This document shows, one piece after another, positions 14,583 through 28,900 of a stretch of 64,000 bases of DNA (position 1 is the stretch's first letter; each line of letters starts with the position of its first letter). A model generated the notes under the pieces. The model was not told the origin of the DNA. It saw only the letters and a list, made by a program, of their open reading frames with translations, and searched no databases. Source of the DNA: Rotaria socialis (lineage: Eukaryota; Rotifera; Eurotatoria; Philodinida; Philodinidae); contig CAJNYU010002344.1 of assembly GCA_905331475.1 (NCBI GenBank), positions 62,001 to 126,000 of the forward strand, in the 5' to 3' direction. The translations under genes were made by a program, and so were the position numbers.

Positions 14583-17500
14583 TCATGCAATAAGAGACGG
14601 CGCAGTACGTTTTTGTGCTTTATCACAGGCTTTTTCGACTTGTTCAAGACGATTCCATTCACTGGATGATCTCTAGATGTATAGAAAAAGAAAAAGAAAA
14701 AGAAAATGATTAATTCTAAAGGAAAAATTCTTACTACAAATGAATTGGAAGCTTTCAGTGATGTTCCGCATGATTGAAGCGTTTCTCGTTGTTGTTGATT
14801 TGATAGACGTTGAGCTCGTTTTAGTTCTAAATGAGTTTTTAATTGTTCAAGTTCTGGATTACTTTTATCAACAGCTGGTGGTGCACTTATATTTCTTCGT
14901 TTTCTAACAATCGAACGAAGAGTTTTGTTTCAGTTTATCGAATAAACTCATTTTGTTTTACCTCATAGCTGCTTGTGTTGTTAAATCACTTCGACGTTTA
15001 GCTATACTTCGAACTGTAGTTGTTAACATTTTTTCTTTGGTTTGCTTTTCTCTAACGATTTGATCACGTCGTAGTTCACGTTCTTTTTCTCGTTCGAGTT
15101 TTAATAATTCAAGACGTTCACGTATTTCAGCTATAGACATTTCGTCGTGGAAGCCATAGCCAGGTACTGACGTTCGATCAACAGGTCTCCATCGATCGAC
15201 CGGTAGTAATTCGAAGGCTCGAATCTGTTGAATTAATTCGGCACGTTGTCGCATTTCTGCTTCAGCCTAATAAAAAAGAAGAAAAACACTGACATTTCTC
15301 AGCAATGTTAGTTTCAATAGTCAATTCCTATGTGTAATACTAAGTTTAGTTAAATGTGCAAGACTGGATGAGTCCGTGTCATTCGTTGAACTGCCGAAAT
15401 AGACTTCCGGTGAGATTTATGCGTTTTCACAGGAAGTAAATTTGGTCGTGGGAAAGACAAGAAGACTAGAACCTACAGACATACTCTTACCATATGAATA
15501 TCATCTCGTTACACTTGTAACAATGTAATGAGACGGTTTCGTTCTCTTTTTTTTTTGTGCGTGTTTATTATGCTTGAGTTTCATTTTATACTGAAAGAAA
15601 AGGATATATATATATATATAGATTACTTATTGATTGAACACAGATATGATCGAAAAGTTATTTAGGGCTACACGAGAGGTTTCTTTGCAATTCGCTCATA
15701 TGGCTTTGTAGGATACCAAAGAAAAAGAAATTGAACTTAATCGATTTTTTAATTGAGTGTTCGCTTTACCTTTGAAATTACAATCCGTTAAATTTTAAGA
15801 AAGGCCAAGCCGGCTTTGAATATTGAAAAAAGGCCTCAGCGTAATATGCAATTGTGACGACGTTGATTACGACAAATTCTTATGAAACAAGAAGGGCGGC
15901 TTGAGATGAGTTCGAAACTACGGATTTAAAGCATATTCATCCTATCGCGACTACTTGAATTTTTAGAAAAAAAAGGATAGCTGATAGTTTTGAACTCAAC
16001 GTTCAGGTTTTTCTTAAAAATTCTGCATAGGGAAGTTCTTGGAATCAAAACTTGTCTCCGGCTCTTAAATATTTTATCTTGCTTTGTTTTTCATACCTCT
16101 TCAAGTGCTTGTTTCATTAATTGTTTTATTTCTTCTTTATATTGTTTAACAAAATCTGTTTTATATTGTTGAAGTTTTTGTTGTGCGGCTTTGGCATTTT
16201 CTCTTCCACTAACAACTTCTTCGACTAGTTGTCTAAACAAAGAATCAATTTCATTATTTCTTAAATCTATTCATTTACTTCATTCTTTGTTCTTCTTTCA
16301 GTTTTTCTTTGACATGAATCTCAATTGCTTCACGTGTTTGTCGTCTAATTTCATCGGCTATTCGTCGATTTTCATCGGTTAGACGTTGCCGTGCTAGTAT
16401 AGCTTCTTCATAGCTTATTCTTCCTTCTAGTCGTTTTCGTTCAATAGCATTTATTTGTTGTTCATAATCTTGTTTTTGCATTGTCTCTTGCCATTGAAAA
16501 AATTCGTGTGATTCTCTTCCACCAGCCTCGAGATCAAGCAAATGTTGACGAACATTTTCTTCTTGCTTTTTGTATATCTCATTTTCTTTAAGTATTGCAG
16601 CGGCGTTTAACTTAACTGTAATTTTATTTGCCTACAATATTTATATATATATATAAGATTGTTTGATTAGCGGTTCTTGTGAAAACCAACGAACCTGTAG
16701 TTTCGGCAGTGGAATTGCTCGGATAGGTTCAAATTCACGACTTTTTTCATTTTCCTCAATAATTTGTGCTTGTTTAATTTGAGTTCTCTTCGATTTTTCT
16801 GTCTGCATAAAATGAAACGATAATGATTGTACTTGATTTAATTTGTGTAAACCCTGCCGATGATTTTCATCACGTGTTCTTTCTAATTCAATTTGTTCAG
16901 TTGATGATTCGTACGTTGATTTTGGTGGTGGTCGACTTTTTTCTAGTTTCGGTATCTGAAGTCAATGAAACATACAAATCGAGCTCGATAGATTTTATTT
17001 ACTAACAGGTTTCGGAGTAGGCGGAATACGTTCTTTCAGTGCAGTAAGATTAAATGGTTTTGCTTTAGTTGGTTCTGGCAGTTGGCGTGCTGCTATACGT
17101 CCTTCTATTTTATCAGAAATTTCACGTAAAATAGAACGGAAAACTGGTCGATATCTATTTGAACAGTGAAGAAAGAGATTATGCAAATAAAAATCTAGAT
17201 TATATTTTGCATACTTGTCCAGAACTCGAACAATATTTTCGTTGATGTAATCCTCGTCGTAAAATTTCATACTTTCATTTTTAATAATTGTACCATAATC
17301 TTCATTGGTAAGAAATTCCATAAACTGAACAGAAATAATATTGAAATTTTAGATAGATGAAAATGGTAACTTTACCATAAGGTAGTGTCTCCTCTCATTT
17401 GTTTGTTGTGAATCATACGACAATGTAAGATAGCTCAATCAGACATTGGACTTTAAAACTAGGAAAAATTCTTCGCTATTTTTACAACAGGATCATTTTT

Positions 17501-18520
17501 TTATATCAGACGTGCTAGAGAATGATCAACATTCTCGATATTATATTCTGAAAATCGACTATGATCTTTTAAAGTGAATTGTAAGTCAGAATTTTGTCAA
17601 ACATGATCTAAAGAACGAATTAAAATCTGTAGAGTAGAAATTTGTACCCAATTTTTCTGTGAGGGCTGAAGTAACAAAATCTGCCTCCTCAGACTCTTCT
17701 GAAAGTAATTTTATTTCCTGAGGTTTTCGATCACTGATGAAGTCAATTTTTCTTTTCATGCAACAATAGAATAGAAGGATCAATATTTGTTCAAAGTCAT
17801 TCGTTTTCCCCCTGAAGTATTGACTCCAATTTTTTTTTCTAGCAAAGATTAAAAAAGTCCAAGTTCTGATAGAGTGATCTCATATCCTCAGGAGATTCAC
17901 AATGGAAAAGAAAACAGTCAGCAGTGGAGTTTAAGCACCAAATAGTTTTTTTCAAGCAAATCATACAAGAATTGTGAATTAAAATCAAAACATCGTGTAA
18001 AGTGAAGAAAAATATTTGATAAATTCAACTTTAATTTGATTTGTTCACCTGATGCATTTGAAATAATTGTACTGAATTAATAAATCCTCTTATCAGTTTA
18101 AACTCAACTGTTTCAATTTGAAAAATGATCATATAAATGAGAACTAAACAACAAATTAAATCTAGCTCAAAATAAAAAGAAACAAAAAGTGATAAAACCT
18201 TTAAAAATATTTTGTTCAGATTTTTTTACATGACTACCATCGTTTTTATAGAAAAAAGCCATGATTGCTTTAAGTAATGCTGCATGTCGACTACAATCGA
18301 ATAAGATAGTCGATATAAATGCTTGATCAGGGACCTGCATTGAGAAAAAATTTCTTTTGATTTTCAAAAAAAAAGAGAATTCAATAGCAAAATAAAATAC
18401 TTTATTTATTTGAAAATATTCTTGTAAAAATATTTCTTCCGATATATCATTCTTATATTCATTTAATACTTGTACACAATGATAAAATAGTTCACTATAT
18501 TCATTTACATTTCGTTCCAT
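14583..18520 (-). CDS. CFAP99: Cilia- and flagella-associated protein 99 (CFAP99)
   Basis: Resolved exons in transcript order: 18401-18520 (start MERNVNEY), 18199-18334, a likely small exon 18049-18107, then 17007-17324, 16853-16955, 16695-16798, 16279-16631, 16097-16232, 14962-15266, 14735-14903, 14583-14672. The part between 17325 and 18048 is not fully resolved. Family landmarks: SEQNIFK in the N-terminal helical domain, AKPFNLTA, VKLNAAAILKENEIY, LEAGGRESHEFFQW, MRQRAELIQQIRAFE, DEMSIAEIRERLELLK. The C-terminal half is a long charged coiled coil. CFAP99 is an axonemal protein found in species with motile cilia. The intron at 15267-16096 is unusually long (830 nt). It is divergently arranged with the SUEL-lectin receptor. 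Confidence 0.88.
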
Positions 18521-18713
18521 ATTGACTCTGCAAGAAAGAAAAAATTGTTCAATCTATAATGTCACCATTATCATTACTTTTACCATAGTAATTCAAAGAA
18601 ATAATTCCATTGGTCGAAATTTCCACCAATGAAAATATTCGTTTATTTTTCCGTTACATTACATTGTTTTATATTTAGGTCTTTTCTTTTGTTTTTTTTT
18701 CTATCAACGACAA
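18521..18713. promoter_or_regulatory. Short divergent promoter region
   Basis: Only 193 bp separate the start codons of CFAP99 (minus) and the SUEL-lectin receptor (plus), so both promoters and 5' UTRs must share this space. CCAAT-like ATTGG is present near 18610. No other box is obvious. Shared control is an inference from distance alone. Confidence 0.4.
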
Positions 18714-21700
18714 ATGTTGATTGAGAGTGTGATTTTTTTATTTATTATTCAAATAGCTTATTCATATAAAACAAATCCAACATCATGGATATGTACAGAA
18801 TCTGCAAATGAAATATCGAGTTCATTGCCAGCATGTTTACCCGGTTATACAATTGATATTGAAGATGTTGTTTATGAATCAACGACTGATGATTCATGTC
18901 GTGGTACAACTTTATGTCATATAGAAAATAAAAATACACTTTTATTTGCATGCAATCGCAAACGAACGTGTAATATAGATACAAATAATTTGCATTTTCA
19001 TATTAATTCAACATGTGGTTCAACAAAAAGATTTTTTGTTACCTATCGTTGTTTGCCTGTTATACAAGAACAAAAAGATTATTTATGTGATGCATCAACA
19101 CAGCGTCGTGCGCGATTAGGTGACATTAATTTATCATGTGAAAAAAAGTATCGTTTGTATATTAAAATGGCATCTATTGGAATTAGTATAAAACAACAAG
19201 ATGAACTAAATAAAAATCGCTTCAAATGTAATAAAGATACGCCTACAATTTGTAATTCTAATGTGCCAAGTGCATATCGTGATGTTTGCGATAGCCAAAT
19301 AAGAGATGAGAATGATGATCAATGCAAAATTAGATTCAATGAACGGCCGATGTTAAAAGATTGTCAACATGGAACAACATCAAATTTCTCAATGGTAGAA
19401 TATTTATGTATTCCAGGTGAATATTTTACTATAAAAGGAATAATGCTGAATTGTAGACAGTAGAAGTCTAGGCGAGACCATGCTAGTTAGATGAGTTTGT
19501 TTTTGTTTTTGCAAGATTTTATTAGGTTTCATTTAAGCGTTCCTCTAATTGCTTTGTGCGCGTACACAATATTTCTAGCTTATCCATCTGTATTTCTTAT
19601 AAGTAATGTATTCATTTTAGAACATGTTGATCTAGGAAATGCCATATGTCGAATTTCTATTTCTATCATGCATTTCATGAATTGTCCAGCTCTGTCGCCG
19701 ACTTGAGAAAGATATTTCAGTACTGGCAGATGTCTCAGTTATCCGTCGTATTATACACGGAGGTAGACGTTATTGATATGTGACCTTTTATCTTGCGTCA
19801 ATAACATTTCACTGTTATACATAAGCTACTTCCTTGTATTGCACACAGAGGATTAATCGAAGAAACGTGCCTGACAATGAATAGGCTAAAAAAACCTTAT
19901 ACAGATTGTGTTAACTGTTGTTCTTTTTCTTGCAGGTGGTGGTATTACTGACGACCTTCCTCGCATTGATATTTGCTCAACAGATATACCCGAACGTATA
20001 TCTGTTGATCGTGGTTTATTACATTCGCCTAATTATCCGCAAGCATTAGGTCAATATTTAACATGTAAAAAACAGTTAGTTGTTCCGCGTGAATCACGTT
20101 TCCGATTGTTTATGCTCGAAAAATCAATTGAATATTCTCATGAATTCAACATACGATCATCAAATAATGTGCAAACATTAGCACGGAACGAATTGATTGA
20201 TATTAATGTAACCAATCAAAATAATGATAAAATAGTTCAATTCGAATTGAAAACAAATCATGTTGGTGGTGGAAACATTTTACTTTATTTTCAAAGTAAA
20301 CTTGATTATATAAGAGTTTCACTTATAATTATTTTTATTCTAGTCGATTCAAGAATATCAGAATATGCACCGTTTATTCTTGAACCCGAAAAAGATATTA
20401 ATGGTTATGATCGACGAGGAAAAACACCATTAACACGGGATTGGGGTATGTTGAATATATTCCAATGGAAAAGTATAAGCTGTAAAATATATATTTACCT
20501 CCAATATACAATGGAGAGAGAAAAAAAACAGACCACTTGAACTATTGATTCCGATAAAAAGAAACTTGATAAAGTTCGTTTCTATCGAATTTACTGAAAA
20601 TTAGAGCATAGAGCTTATTTTGATTGCGAGATATGGCCTTTTATTTTCCGCACAATAAACTAGCTGTTACACAAAGTTAGGTCATTCCGTAGCAACATAC
20701 TTTCTTGAGACTGCTAAATTTTGTCGATTGCTATTGATTTATTAATATGGTGATTTTGCAAATGCGCCAGAAAACATTTCTATACTAAATGCGATCTGTA
20801 TTGTTTCTTCTCACAGAGATTTAGATCAATGATTCTGGCATCCGGATTCGTAAATTTCCGTCGGAAAGACTGCATCATTTCTAATCAAATAATCACAATG
20901 ACATAGAACTAAAAATCCAACAGTCGACTTTTTCGAGTTCCGGACAGACTAACTTCCTACGCCTGTGACGTCCTGCTAGATTATTTAAATTTAATAATGA
21001 ATATAAAAGTATCCCTTGTGATTCTTGTTTTTCTCAAATCGATCTACAATGATTAAATGTATTATTTAATCAATAACTTCGTAAATTGTTTTTTATAGGA
21101 ATTCTTATTGGATGCATAATCGGTCTTCTTTTGGTTTTACTTGTCATAGCTACTATATTCATTATATTTCGAATTTCGAAGTGAGTTGAACTTTGATCAT
21201 CATTTTAAATTTTATAATAATTCATTGTAGACGTCATCGTGACCGTTCTCTTCGATATCTAAAAAGTGATGATGATCATCGTCAACGACTTAGTTTATCG
21301 ACAACATCGCCTGATGATCATCATCATCATCATCATCATCAAAAACATCTTCACATTGAACAACCATATTTAAGTTCATCACCACCAGCAATGCTACCAC
21401 CATCATCAACTAATGGTCATAATCGACCAAATTCAGCTTCATCAACAACATCATCAATAATCATGCATCAGATAAATGATGGTCTATCCGATCGTGAATC
21501 GCTTATTAAGCCGATCGATCAAGCACAATCTCGTTCGCATGCAATCAATAGCGATATTGATAATTTCTATGAAGAAATCAAAGAGCAACAACAACAAACC
21601 GCTTTAGCTTTAGGAAAGAATGATACGAAAGGTGATATAGGAAATCCTTATCTTGAAGCAAAATCTTTTGAAACAAACCAAATTGTTTTTCAAGGAAATA

Positions 21701-22270
21701 AACCAGTGCCACCTATCCGAGATCATCATGAGGTATTTTATTATGAATGTGACGAATAAATCACTTGCACTTTGTACAAAATCACGCTGCTCCTTCTATT
21801 TATTCTTGTTCATTATATAATTGAGAATGATACTAATATATATATACAAAGATTAAAGAGCATTGATTTTTGTTATTTGTTCTTTATTGTGTCTGTTTTT
21901 CTAGTCGTGCTATTCTATGTTGTGTGTGTGTGTGTGTATTTATACCTTTTTTTGTCGTGAAAAATAAAAACCAATTTAATTGGTTTTAATATTCCTATTT
22001 ATTGCTTTAATCATCTTGCTTATGCTTTAGCACATTGCACCGCTCTTAGTGGCACTTAGAATTTTATTCCGAATTTAATTATTATTTTGTGAGTCTATCT
22101 AGAGTCAACAACAGTATCAATCGCCAAGTAATACGGACGCATCAACTGTTGCAATAGAGCCAAAGAAACGTTCAACGAAGACACCGCCTAAAATTCCACA
22201 GCCAGCAATGGATATAAAATCTTCAGAACCAAGTACATCAACATCAGATCTCAACGAAAATAATAATTGA
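18714..22270 (+). CDS. Type I membrane protein with SUEL-lectin-like and CUB-like domains (EVA-1-like)
   Basis: Exons 18714-19416, 19936-20295, 20344-20445, 21099-21180, 21231-21732, 22103-22270; phases close to 638 residues. Signal peptide about 1-18 (IFLFIIQIAYS). Residues 24-112 hold a SUEL/galactose-lectin-like domain (CLPGYTIDIEDVVYES ... CGSTKRFFVTYRC) and 117-233 a second, more divergent Cys-rich one ending MVEYLCIPG. Exon 2 codes for a CUB-like module (LLHSPNYPQALGQYLTCKKQ). One membrane helix is at about 390-412 (ILIGCIIGLLLVLLVIATIF). The cytoplasmic tail of about 220 residues has a run of seven His, Ser/Thr-rich sequence and Pro motifs (PPKIPQP). Two SUEL domains plus one helix resemble EVA-1; the CUB-like module and long tail do not. 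Splicing past the alternative stop at 21757 is supported by GAG|GTATTT and an in-phase last exon. Confidence 0.72.
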
Positions 22271-24374
22271 AACAGGCGATGAAATATTTTTTCATAAAAA
22301 TTTTTAATAAAATAAAACACATTACTGTTGAAATGAGTTCCTCTTGTAGATCATTTGTGTTTCCCTTATTCATTATGCAGTGCTATATTTTTCCTTGTTT
22401 TATAAATCTCAGCATGTTTATATATAATGCACAATCTACTTTGGATATCTTTTGTTTTATGGGTTTATTAATAAAACCATTGTACCTCTAGTCTTTTTAT
22501 TATTTTTTTAATGCTAGTATTGCTCTTTTTCTATTTTAACACAATGCAAATATCTTTCCTTTGTTTTTTTACATGTATTCTAAATAAAATCTATGTGTCA
22601 AATGATGATACCCAAGTTTAGTTTAACAAGCCGGAAATCTTGATTTTTGTTTTCTAACCGCATAATGTCGAAAAAGATAAATGTGTTTCCGTGCTTGTCC
22701 ACTATGCATTTATCAGATAGCGTACATAGAGAATAATTGTTATTAATTACAAGCTGCCTTGTGTATTTATTTTTCCTGGAAAGAATACAATCATTTGTTT
22801 TTCTTTTCACACGATCAGAGTGTTTGGCAACCGTCTAATTTATTATCGATTAAGATGAAAAATCGTTTTCTTTTTTTTACGTATTACATTCCTATCTATA
22901 CTGAACCGAAAAACAAATCTCTCGTAATTATCTATGTGCATATCTATTTTACGCGAGACTTTGCATTCTTCTCAACGAAAGAAACAAATTGAATTTATCC
23001 AGGAATCTATCCAAACATGTTTTCTAAAAGCTACTAGGCCTTGTTATTTATCCATCTGTCATGGTTCCGTGTAAAAATAGCTAAGAACTTTTTAATATAC
23101 AATCAGCAGTAGATTACGAGTTCGTTTATCATCGGCATAAGTCTCTCGATACTTTCATGATGTTATGTTAGCCGTACAAAAGTAGTTCCATGTCAAAATA
23201 AATACGAGGAAAAGAACTGCTCTTGTATTAAAGTTGAAAAGAATGACGAAACCAAATAATTGCGCCTCGTAAATTACAAAGAGAGTACTCGTTTTTGTTT
23301 TCAAAAATCTATATTACAGCATGCATTGTTTTGGCAAAATGTGCCAATTAAGGTTTCTTTTTTTGTGGTTTTAAATAAGAAATGCATTATTTTGCATTTC
23401 TAGCATTACTAGTAGTTTCGTTACTATGATTGAATTTTTAATGAACTAATATGCTCTCATATACATTAAACTGGTTACTCAGGAACTCACTTGTTCTTGT
23501 TGATTTTCAAGAACGACTTCTAGACCATTGATGCATTTTTATATATGAATATATAGTTTTTTGTTCATGTGAAACAACATGTTACCTTTTAACATTGAGA
23601 TAACGGAATTTTTCAATAAGTGTAAGCTCAACAAAAATGACTATACAAAGTTGATGGAATAACGCCGATTCGCAAAACAACATCGAGACACGAAGAAAAG
23701 AAAAAAATATATGTTACATGCAGCTGTGTACCTCGTTTTCTTACTCGCTATCATTTACCGCAATATGCCGATATTGTTTTTCTTTCTTGGTCACAGTAAA
23801 CGTTGTCAAAGCGACATACAAGCAATAGAAGAAAATTGTTACATTTTTCTTGAATGTTCTTATTTTTGTCATAGCCGTACAAGAGCAACAAAAAAAATTT
23901 TAAAACTCAATCATCGGGCCAATGAAGACCAATTAGTTTGATGCAGCAGCTTTTAAGTTTATACTGCAGACAACAACTAGAGTAGACATCCAGTTTGTTT
24001 TTATACGTTTCTTGTTGTTCGAAAGATTGAAGAGAACTTTAGGTTCGTTTGTGTTCTTGTCTTAGCTTCGATCTTCTAACATATGTTTTTCTGTAATAAC
24101 ACAATCGATGACGAGGGGAAAGCAAAGAAGAAAAAGAACGAACGAAGAGTAAAGAAGAAAAAAGGCGAATATGATTAAATTACGAATATTTCTCTTCGTG
24201 CAGATGCTGTGTCAAGGCAAACTGGTTCTTTTCTTTTTTGATGCTGAAAGAGAGAAAAAACACAGCAAAGAAAAAGAAAAAAGCAAGCGACGAAAACAAC
24301 CAAGTTACATATAGAAGTATAAAATGTTTTCTGTCTATCCGTCGACGGCCAAGGCAGTAGCCTGGGGTATGAAA

Positions 24375-24376
24375 AC

Positions 24377-24407
<31 letters not shown>

Positions 24408-24510
24408 GACGAAGGGTTCTTGTTGTTGTTGAGTACTGCAAGTATAAAGGCATCGAGAGAAACAGACGAGCTTTCAGCATTGCGACAGAACGCAATTAAC
24501 AGTCAGTAGT

Positions 24511-24543
<33 letters not shown>
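24375..24543. repeat. Paired GA and CT microsatellites in inverted arrangement
   Basis: A (GA)n tract at about 24375-24402 and a (CT)n tract at about 24512-24543 lie about 110 bp apart on the same strand. They are complementary, so a transcript across them could fold into a long stem-loop. Confidence 0.85.
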
Positions 24544-24545
<2 letters not shown>

Positions 24546-25966
24546 GTCTCGCTCATTCCAGAGCAACAACAATAGAGAACACGATTACATTTGCAGTCTC
24601 ATATTCAACCTTGACACAGTGTATTTGTCAAGCAACAAAGATTGTTGATGACATCAATTGATATATTTAAAAAGAAGAATATACAGTAAGTAAAAAACAC
24701 AGCTAGACACCAAAATAATGCATTTTATTCCAATATTATGTTATCATTTATTTTTTCTATTGACAAATAAATTAAAAATTTTAAGTTTTCTTTCTAAATC
24801 GATCAAACATACAACCTAATGCTTTACATCGTTATCTTTAGTGAAATAAAAATAGATCAGAAGATTTATGATCTATTCGATAGAAATAAGAATTAAATTT
24901 TGCCAAATGATCTACGGATATTTTTTCTGAATTTTATTTTGTCATCAAAAAAATTAATTACTTCGATCTGTATAAAATTTTAAAAAACAAAAATATTTGT
25001 TCTTAAGAAAATTATGTTAGTTTAGCCGAAAAGAAAAACAGTAGTCAAATAAAAATAAAAAAGTATCGCATGACTTCTATTTAATAACTTATTTCACAAC
25101 ATCTAAGACATTACACCTTGATCTTTTTGCATCTATAATTCTTAGGACTGAAATAGAAGCTATTCATTCAACTGAAGTTATACTTTTAAGGGTAACCAAC
25201 TGACTATCAACATGTGTATAGTAGTGATGCAGCGAATTAGGGCTAGAAAATAGTTCTCAGTACAAGATAATGTTACACCTGTACATGTGTAATGTGCCGC
25301 CAATTTTTTTGTTATTAATATGAGAGTTTTCCAAATAGAATTCTATGAAGGGAAAGTAGGATAAAAACTTGATAAAATTCTTTCTCCGCTAGGATATAAA
25401 AAACAACATACGTAACTAATCTCTAGTGTATATTCACTCGAAATTCGATAATAGTAAGAGTAGTGTCTGCTTTATTCCGGTCATTGATTGGCCCGTATGA
25501 ATAGTTAAATATATAGACTAGTGAGTAAAACATTGCTACGATAGAATAAAATATTCTCACAGAAAAAACCAACGAATCATTGCTAACCACGTAACCATTT
25601 ATATTTTAAAATGATGAAAATTCTACACTTGGTTTTCTAACTCATGCTCGTACTTATCTGAAAAACAAAAACTTGCCATGAGATCGTTAGTGCACGTGGA
25701 TTTCTCTTAGGAATCAGACTATTTCGGGCGGGATTGTGTTAGAAAAATTTCCATATGGATGCTTTTTAAGGTTTTTTGCTTTGGCTCGATCTAATTTTTT
25801 CGTGTTATACATAAATGTATTCTTATACTCTTGAAAAAAACATCATAATCAGCCAATTGCTGTTGATCGAGCATCAGCTGGTTTTCTTCTATTGGTTGGC
25901 TATAGTCAATACAAGTATCGCTTCTCTTCGTTCTTGTTCGTGCAAACGATAGAGAGCAACTCAACA

Positions 25967-25996
25967 ACTAATAATAATAATAATAATAATAATAGC
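25967..25996. repeat. (TAA)n microsatellite
   Basis: About nine AAT units in a row within the gene-poor region; an open frame across them would code for poly-Asn but has no other support. Confidence 0.85.
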
Positions 25997-28900
25997 AACA
26001 GAGAAGAGAAAAGAAGAAGAAGAAAAAAAGTAACGGATAGCGACACAGAAAAAAAATACAAGAAGGGCTATTTTGAATAATCAAAGAAACTGACGAATTA
26101 GTTAAAAAGCGTGTGTGTTCGTCACAATTTCATAACATAATTTGCTCTTCACAAATGTTACGAACGTCAACGAGCGAGAAACCGACGAACAAGGTAATTT
26201 TTCTAGTAAAAACGCCATCGACTCTTCGAAAACTTTTATGTTATGCATACAAGTTTTTGATTTTTCAAACATAATGAAAACTCTTTAAAGAGTAATGAAT
26301 CGATTTTTAGTAGACGCTCAAGATTCTGAATCATGAATTTAAAAAAAAGGAGATGAAATGAAATTTTATTGTTGACTATCAAACATCAATAGCGTCCGAT
26401 TTGAGTAGTCCAGAGTGAATTGGCTAGAAATCCTGTTTGATATCGATCGTAAACAGGTCTCATCTATAATTGAATAGTACCTTTAGGTTATACAGTAGTT
26501 TCTATATATCTCGGAGAATAAGACATAATCATGTTGGATGAATAATTTACAAAGTTACTTTTACTCTAATTATCTATTTTCGGTACATAGGGAAAAAACA
26601 ATGACTTTTAACTTTAGATTCTATCGAAAAATGGTCATTCATTATAGAAGTTGTATTCGTAGTATATTGACATATAAGCCTAAGAAACTCTATCCCATAT
26701 GCACTTTGATTACTTCGACTTATATTCAAAGTTTTAATCAATAACTAGTAGAAAACTTAAAAGGCTCAAATGACAGGCTTGATTATTTTTCTTTTTCTTT
26801 TAATAATCATAAGATTCGCATTGGAATCTATGAGCCGTACTAATCGCTTGATAAATTACTTCACAAAACGAAAAATCTTTATTTAAAAGCTAGACATATT
26901 CGCATCCATACATATACATTTATTTTATGCTTCTCATCATATGTTCTCGGATTGTTTGTTTTCGTCTTAGCTTATTGAAATAATCAAAACGAAAATAAGC
27001 TGAGATTTTTCTTAACGCAGAAATCTAATGAATTCCTATATAAATCGTTGTTTCCCTGTTATATATATATATATATAGGTTCATCTGTGTTGTTTTGCGT
27101 TTCTTACAAGGCCATACTGACGGCCTGTTTGTCTTTCTTCTCTATGCGTGCATGTAGGCGCGCGAGTGCGCGCTTATATGAAAGATCCGACCGCCCGACC
27201 AGATGATTACTGCAGGAGCGTTTACTTGTTTTGACAGTTCGACGTTTTTTCTTTGCGGTAAATACGATGGATTCTTTATTTTTCTCTTTCTTTTTATCGC
27301 GACCACATCTACATAAAAAAATATTTTTGCCTTTGTAAATCTTACTATTTTCTTTTCTCTGCATCACAGACGCCGTCTCGCATTCAAGAGAAAGACGAAT
27401 ATACAAAAACATCATATAAAAAAAAAGGAAGACGAGAGAAAAGAAAAAAATACCCTTAATCATAATATTTTTTTCTTTCTCTGCTCGGCCCCCCCCCCTC
27501 CCTCTGTTTTCTTTTTTGTGTTCTTTCAAACACAAAAACGAGAGGAAAACACAGCGATAATGATGAAAACCTACTTTTGCCGTTTTTATATCATTCGAGA
27601 GATGGAAAAGAAAAGTTCCACGGCAGAAAACATATGGGACAATCGATGGCTATTTAAGAACAAAATAGAAGCTTGTTAATAAAGCTTTGTTTTCTTTGGA
27701 AAAAAAAATGAAACATATTGCCATACATACGTACGTATCAAGGTTAACTTTTTTCATTCAATTTTACATTATCATGAACGTCATCGTTCTTTAATAGAAT
27801 GCACGTAATTAAACATTGATGATAAATCAAATACAAAAGATTAGATCAACAATAATATTTTTTATCGATTGTTCCTATGGAATTTATTTGCTCGATAGTT
27901 TCTGATTAATGAAAACAAAAAAAAGCAAAAAAATGACTTTTAATTTTCTTTGGCGCTAGTCTATTTTGAGGATTTTTTCCAAAATTAAAACTAAGTGAAA
28001 TGTAACATCATAGAAAAAGAGTTGGCAAAAATTAATGCAAGAGAATAAACTTGAATATACTAGTAATGTAGAAATTAAAAAAGAAAGAAACGAGAGAAAA
28101 ATAACAATAATAAAAAAGTATAGCCGTGTTTTTTTTGTTGTGTTCTGTTTTTTACTCAGTCAGTTGCTCGACACCATCATCACTTATCGCGTAGACTCGT
28201 TTTCTTTTTGAGAGTAAAAGTAACAAACATATATTGTTTATAATTATTAAAATTAAAATTAATTATTTTCTATTCTAGGCTAAATCTGCAACGCGTCTTC
28301 TATCAGCCAGGTTCCGTAATGTTTCGATTGACCCTGAGACCCTAATTTGAGAATGCTATTGATTCTCTCAGGTTTCGGTCTCCGGCTCTATCATTCATTA
28401 TTTTTATGCATGGCAAATTTTCATTGATCATTGATCAGAGGAAGAAAAAAAATAAACAAATATATTTTGATCAAGACTATTCATCATGGAAACATCAAAC
28501 AAACAACTTTTTATTTTATTTATGTAATAATTCGTTTTCTTTTAGGTGAGAATAAGAAGTTTTATTTTAGTTTTTTTCAATTATTGAAACACAAGGTTGC
28601 AGCAAAGATTAATTAGCATTTCACCACTAGATGTATTTATTGAAAATAAAAGTAGCAATGGCCATTTTTACTTTGCATCTAAACTGTGCCTTTCTGGTAG
28701 TCGAGCTTTGAATTATGAAGGCAAAGGCTCGAATTGAAATAGGCATGCTTTTAGAAGATAAAATTGTTGAAATATTTGCTCAGTAATATTACTAACGATA
28801 TGTCTAATAATCTGAAAATGGTTTGAAACCTTCGTTTACTCCTGCAGATATATAATCTCTGCCAATGGGGGATAATTCTAAGTAACATATGCTCTTCAAA

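Noticed and set aside
21733-21759. Stop at 21757 as the true end of the SUEL-lectin receptor
   Set aside because: GAG|GTATTT at 21732 is a good donor and exon 22103-22270 is in phase with matching composition (QQQYQSPSN...), so the longer form is preferred; the short form could be an intron-retention isoform.
27104-27535. 143-codon reverse open frame
   Set aside because: Composition follows A/G-rich and C-run low-complexity sequence; no motif, no splice partner.
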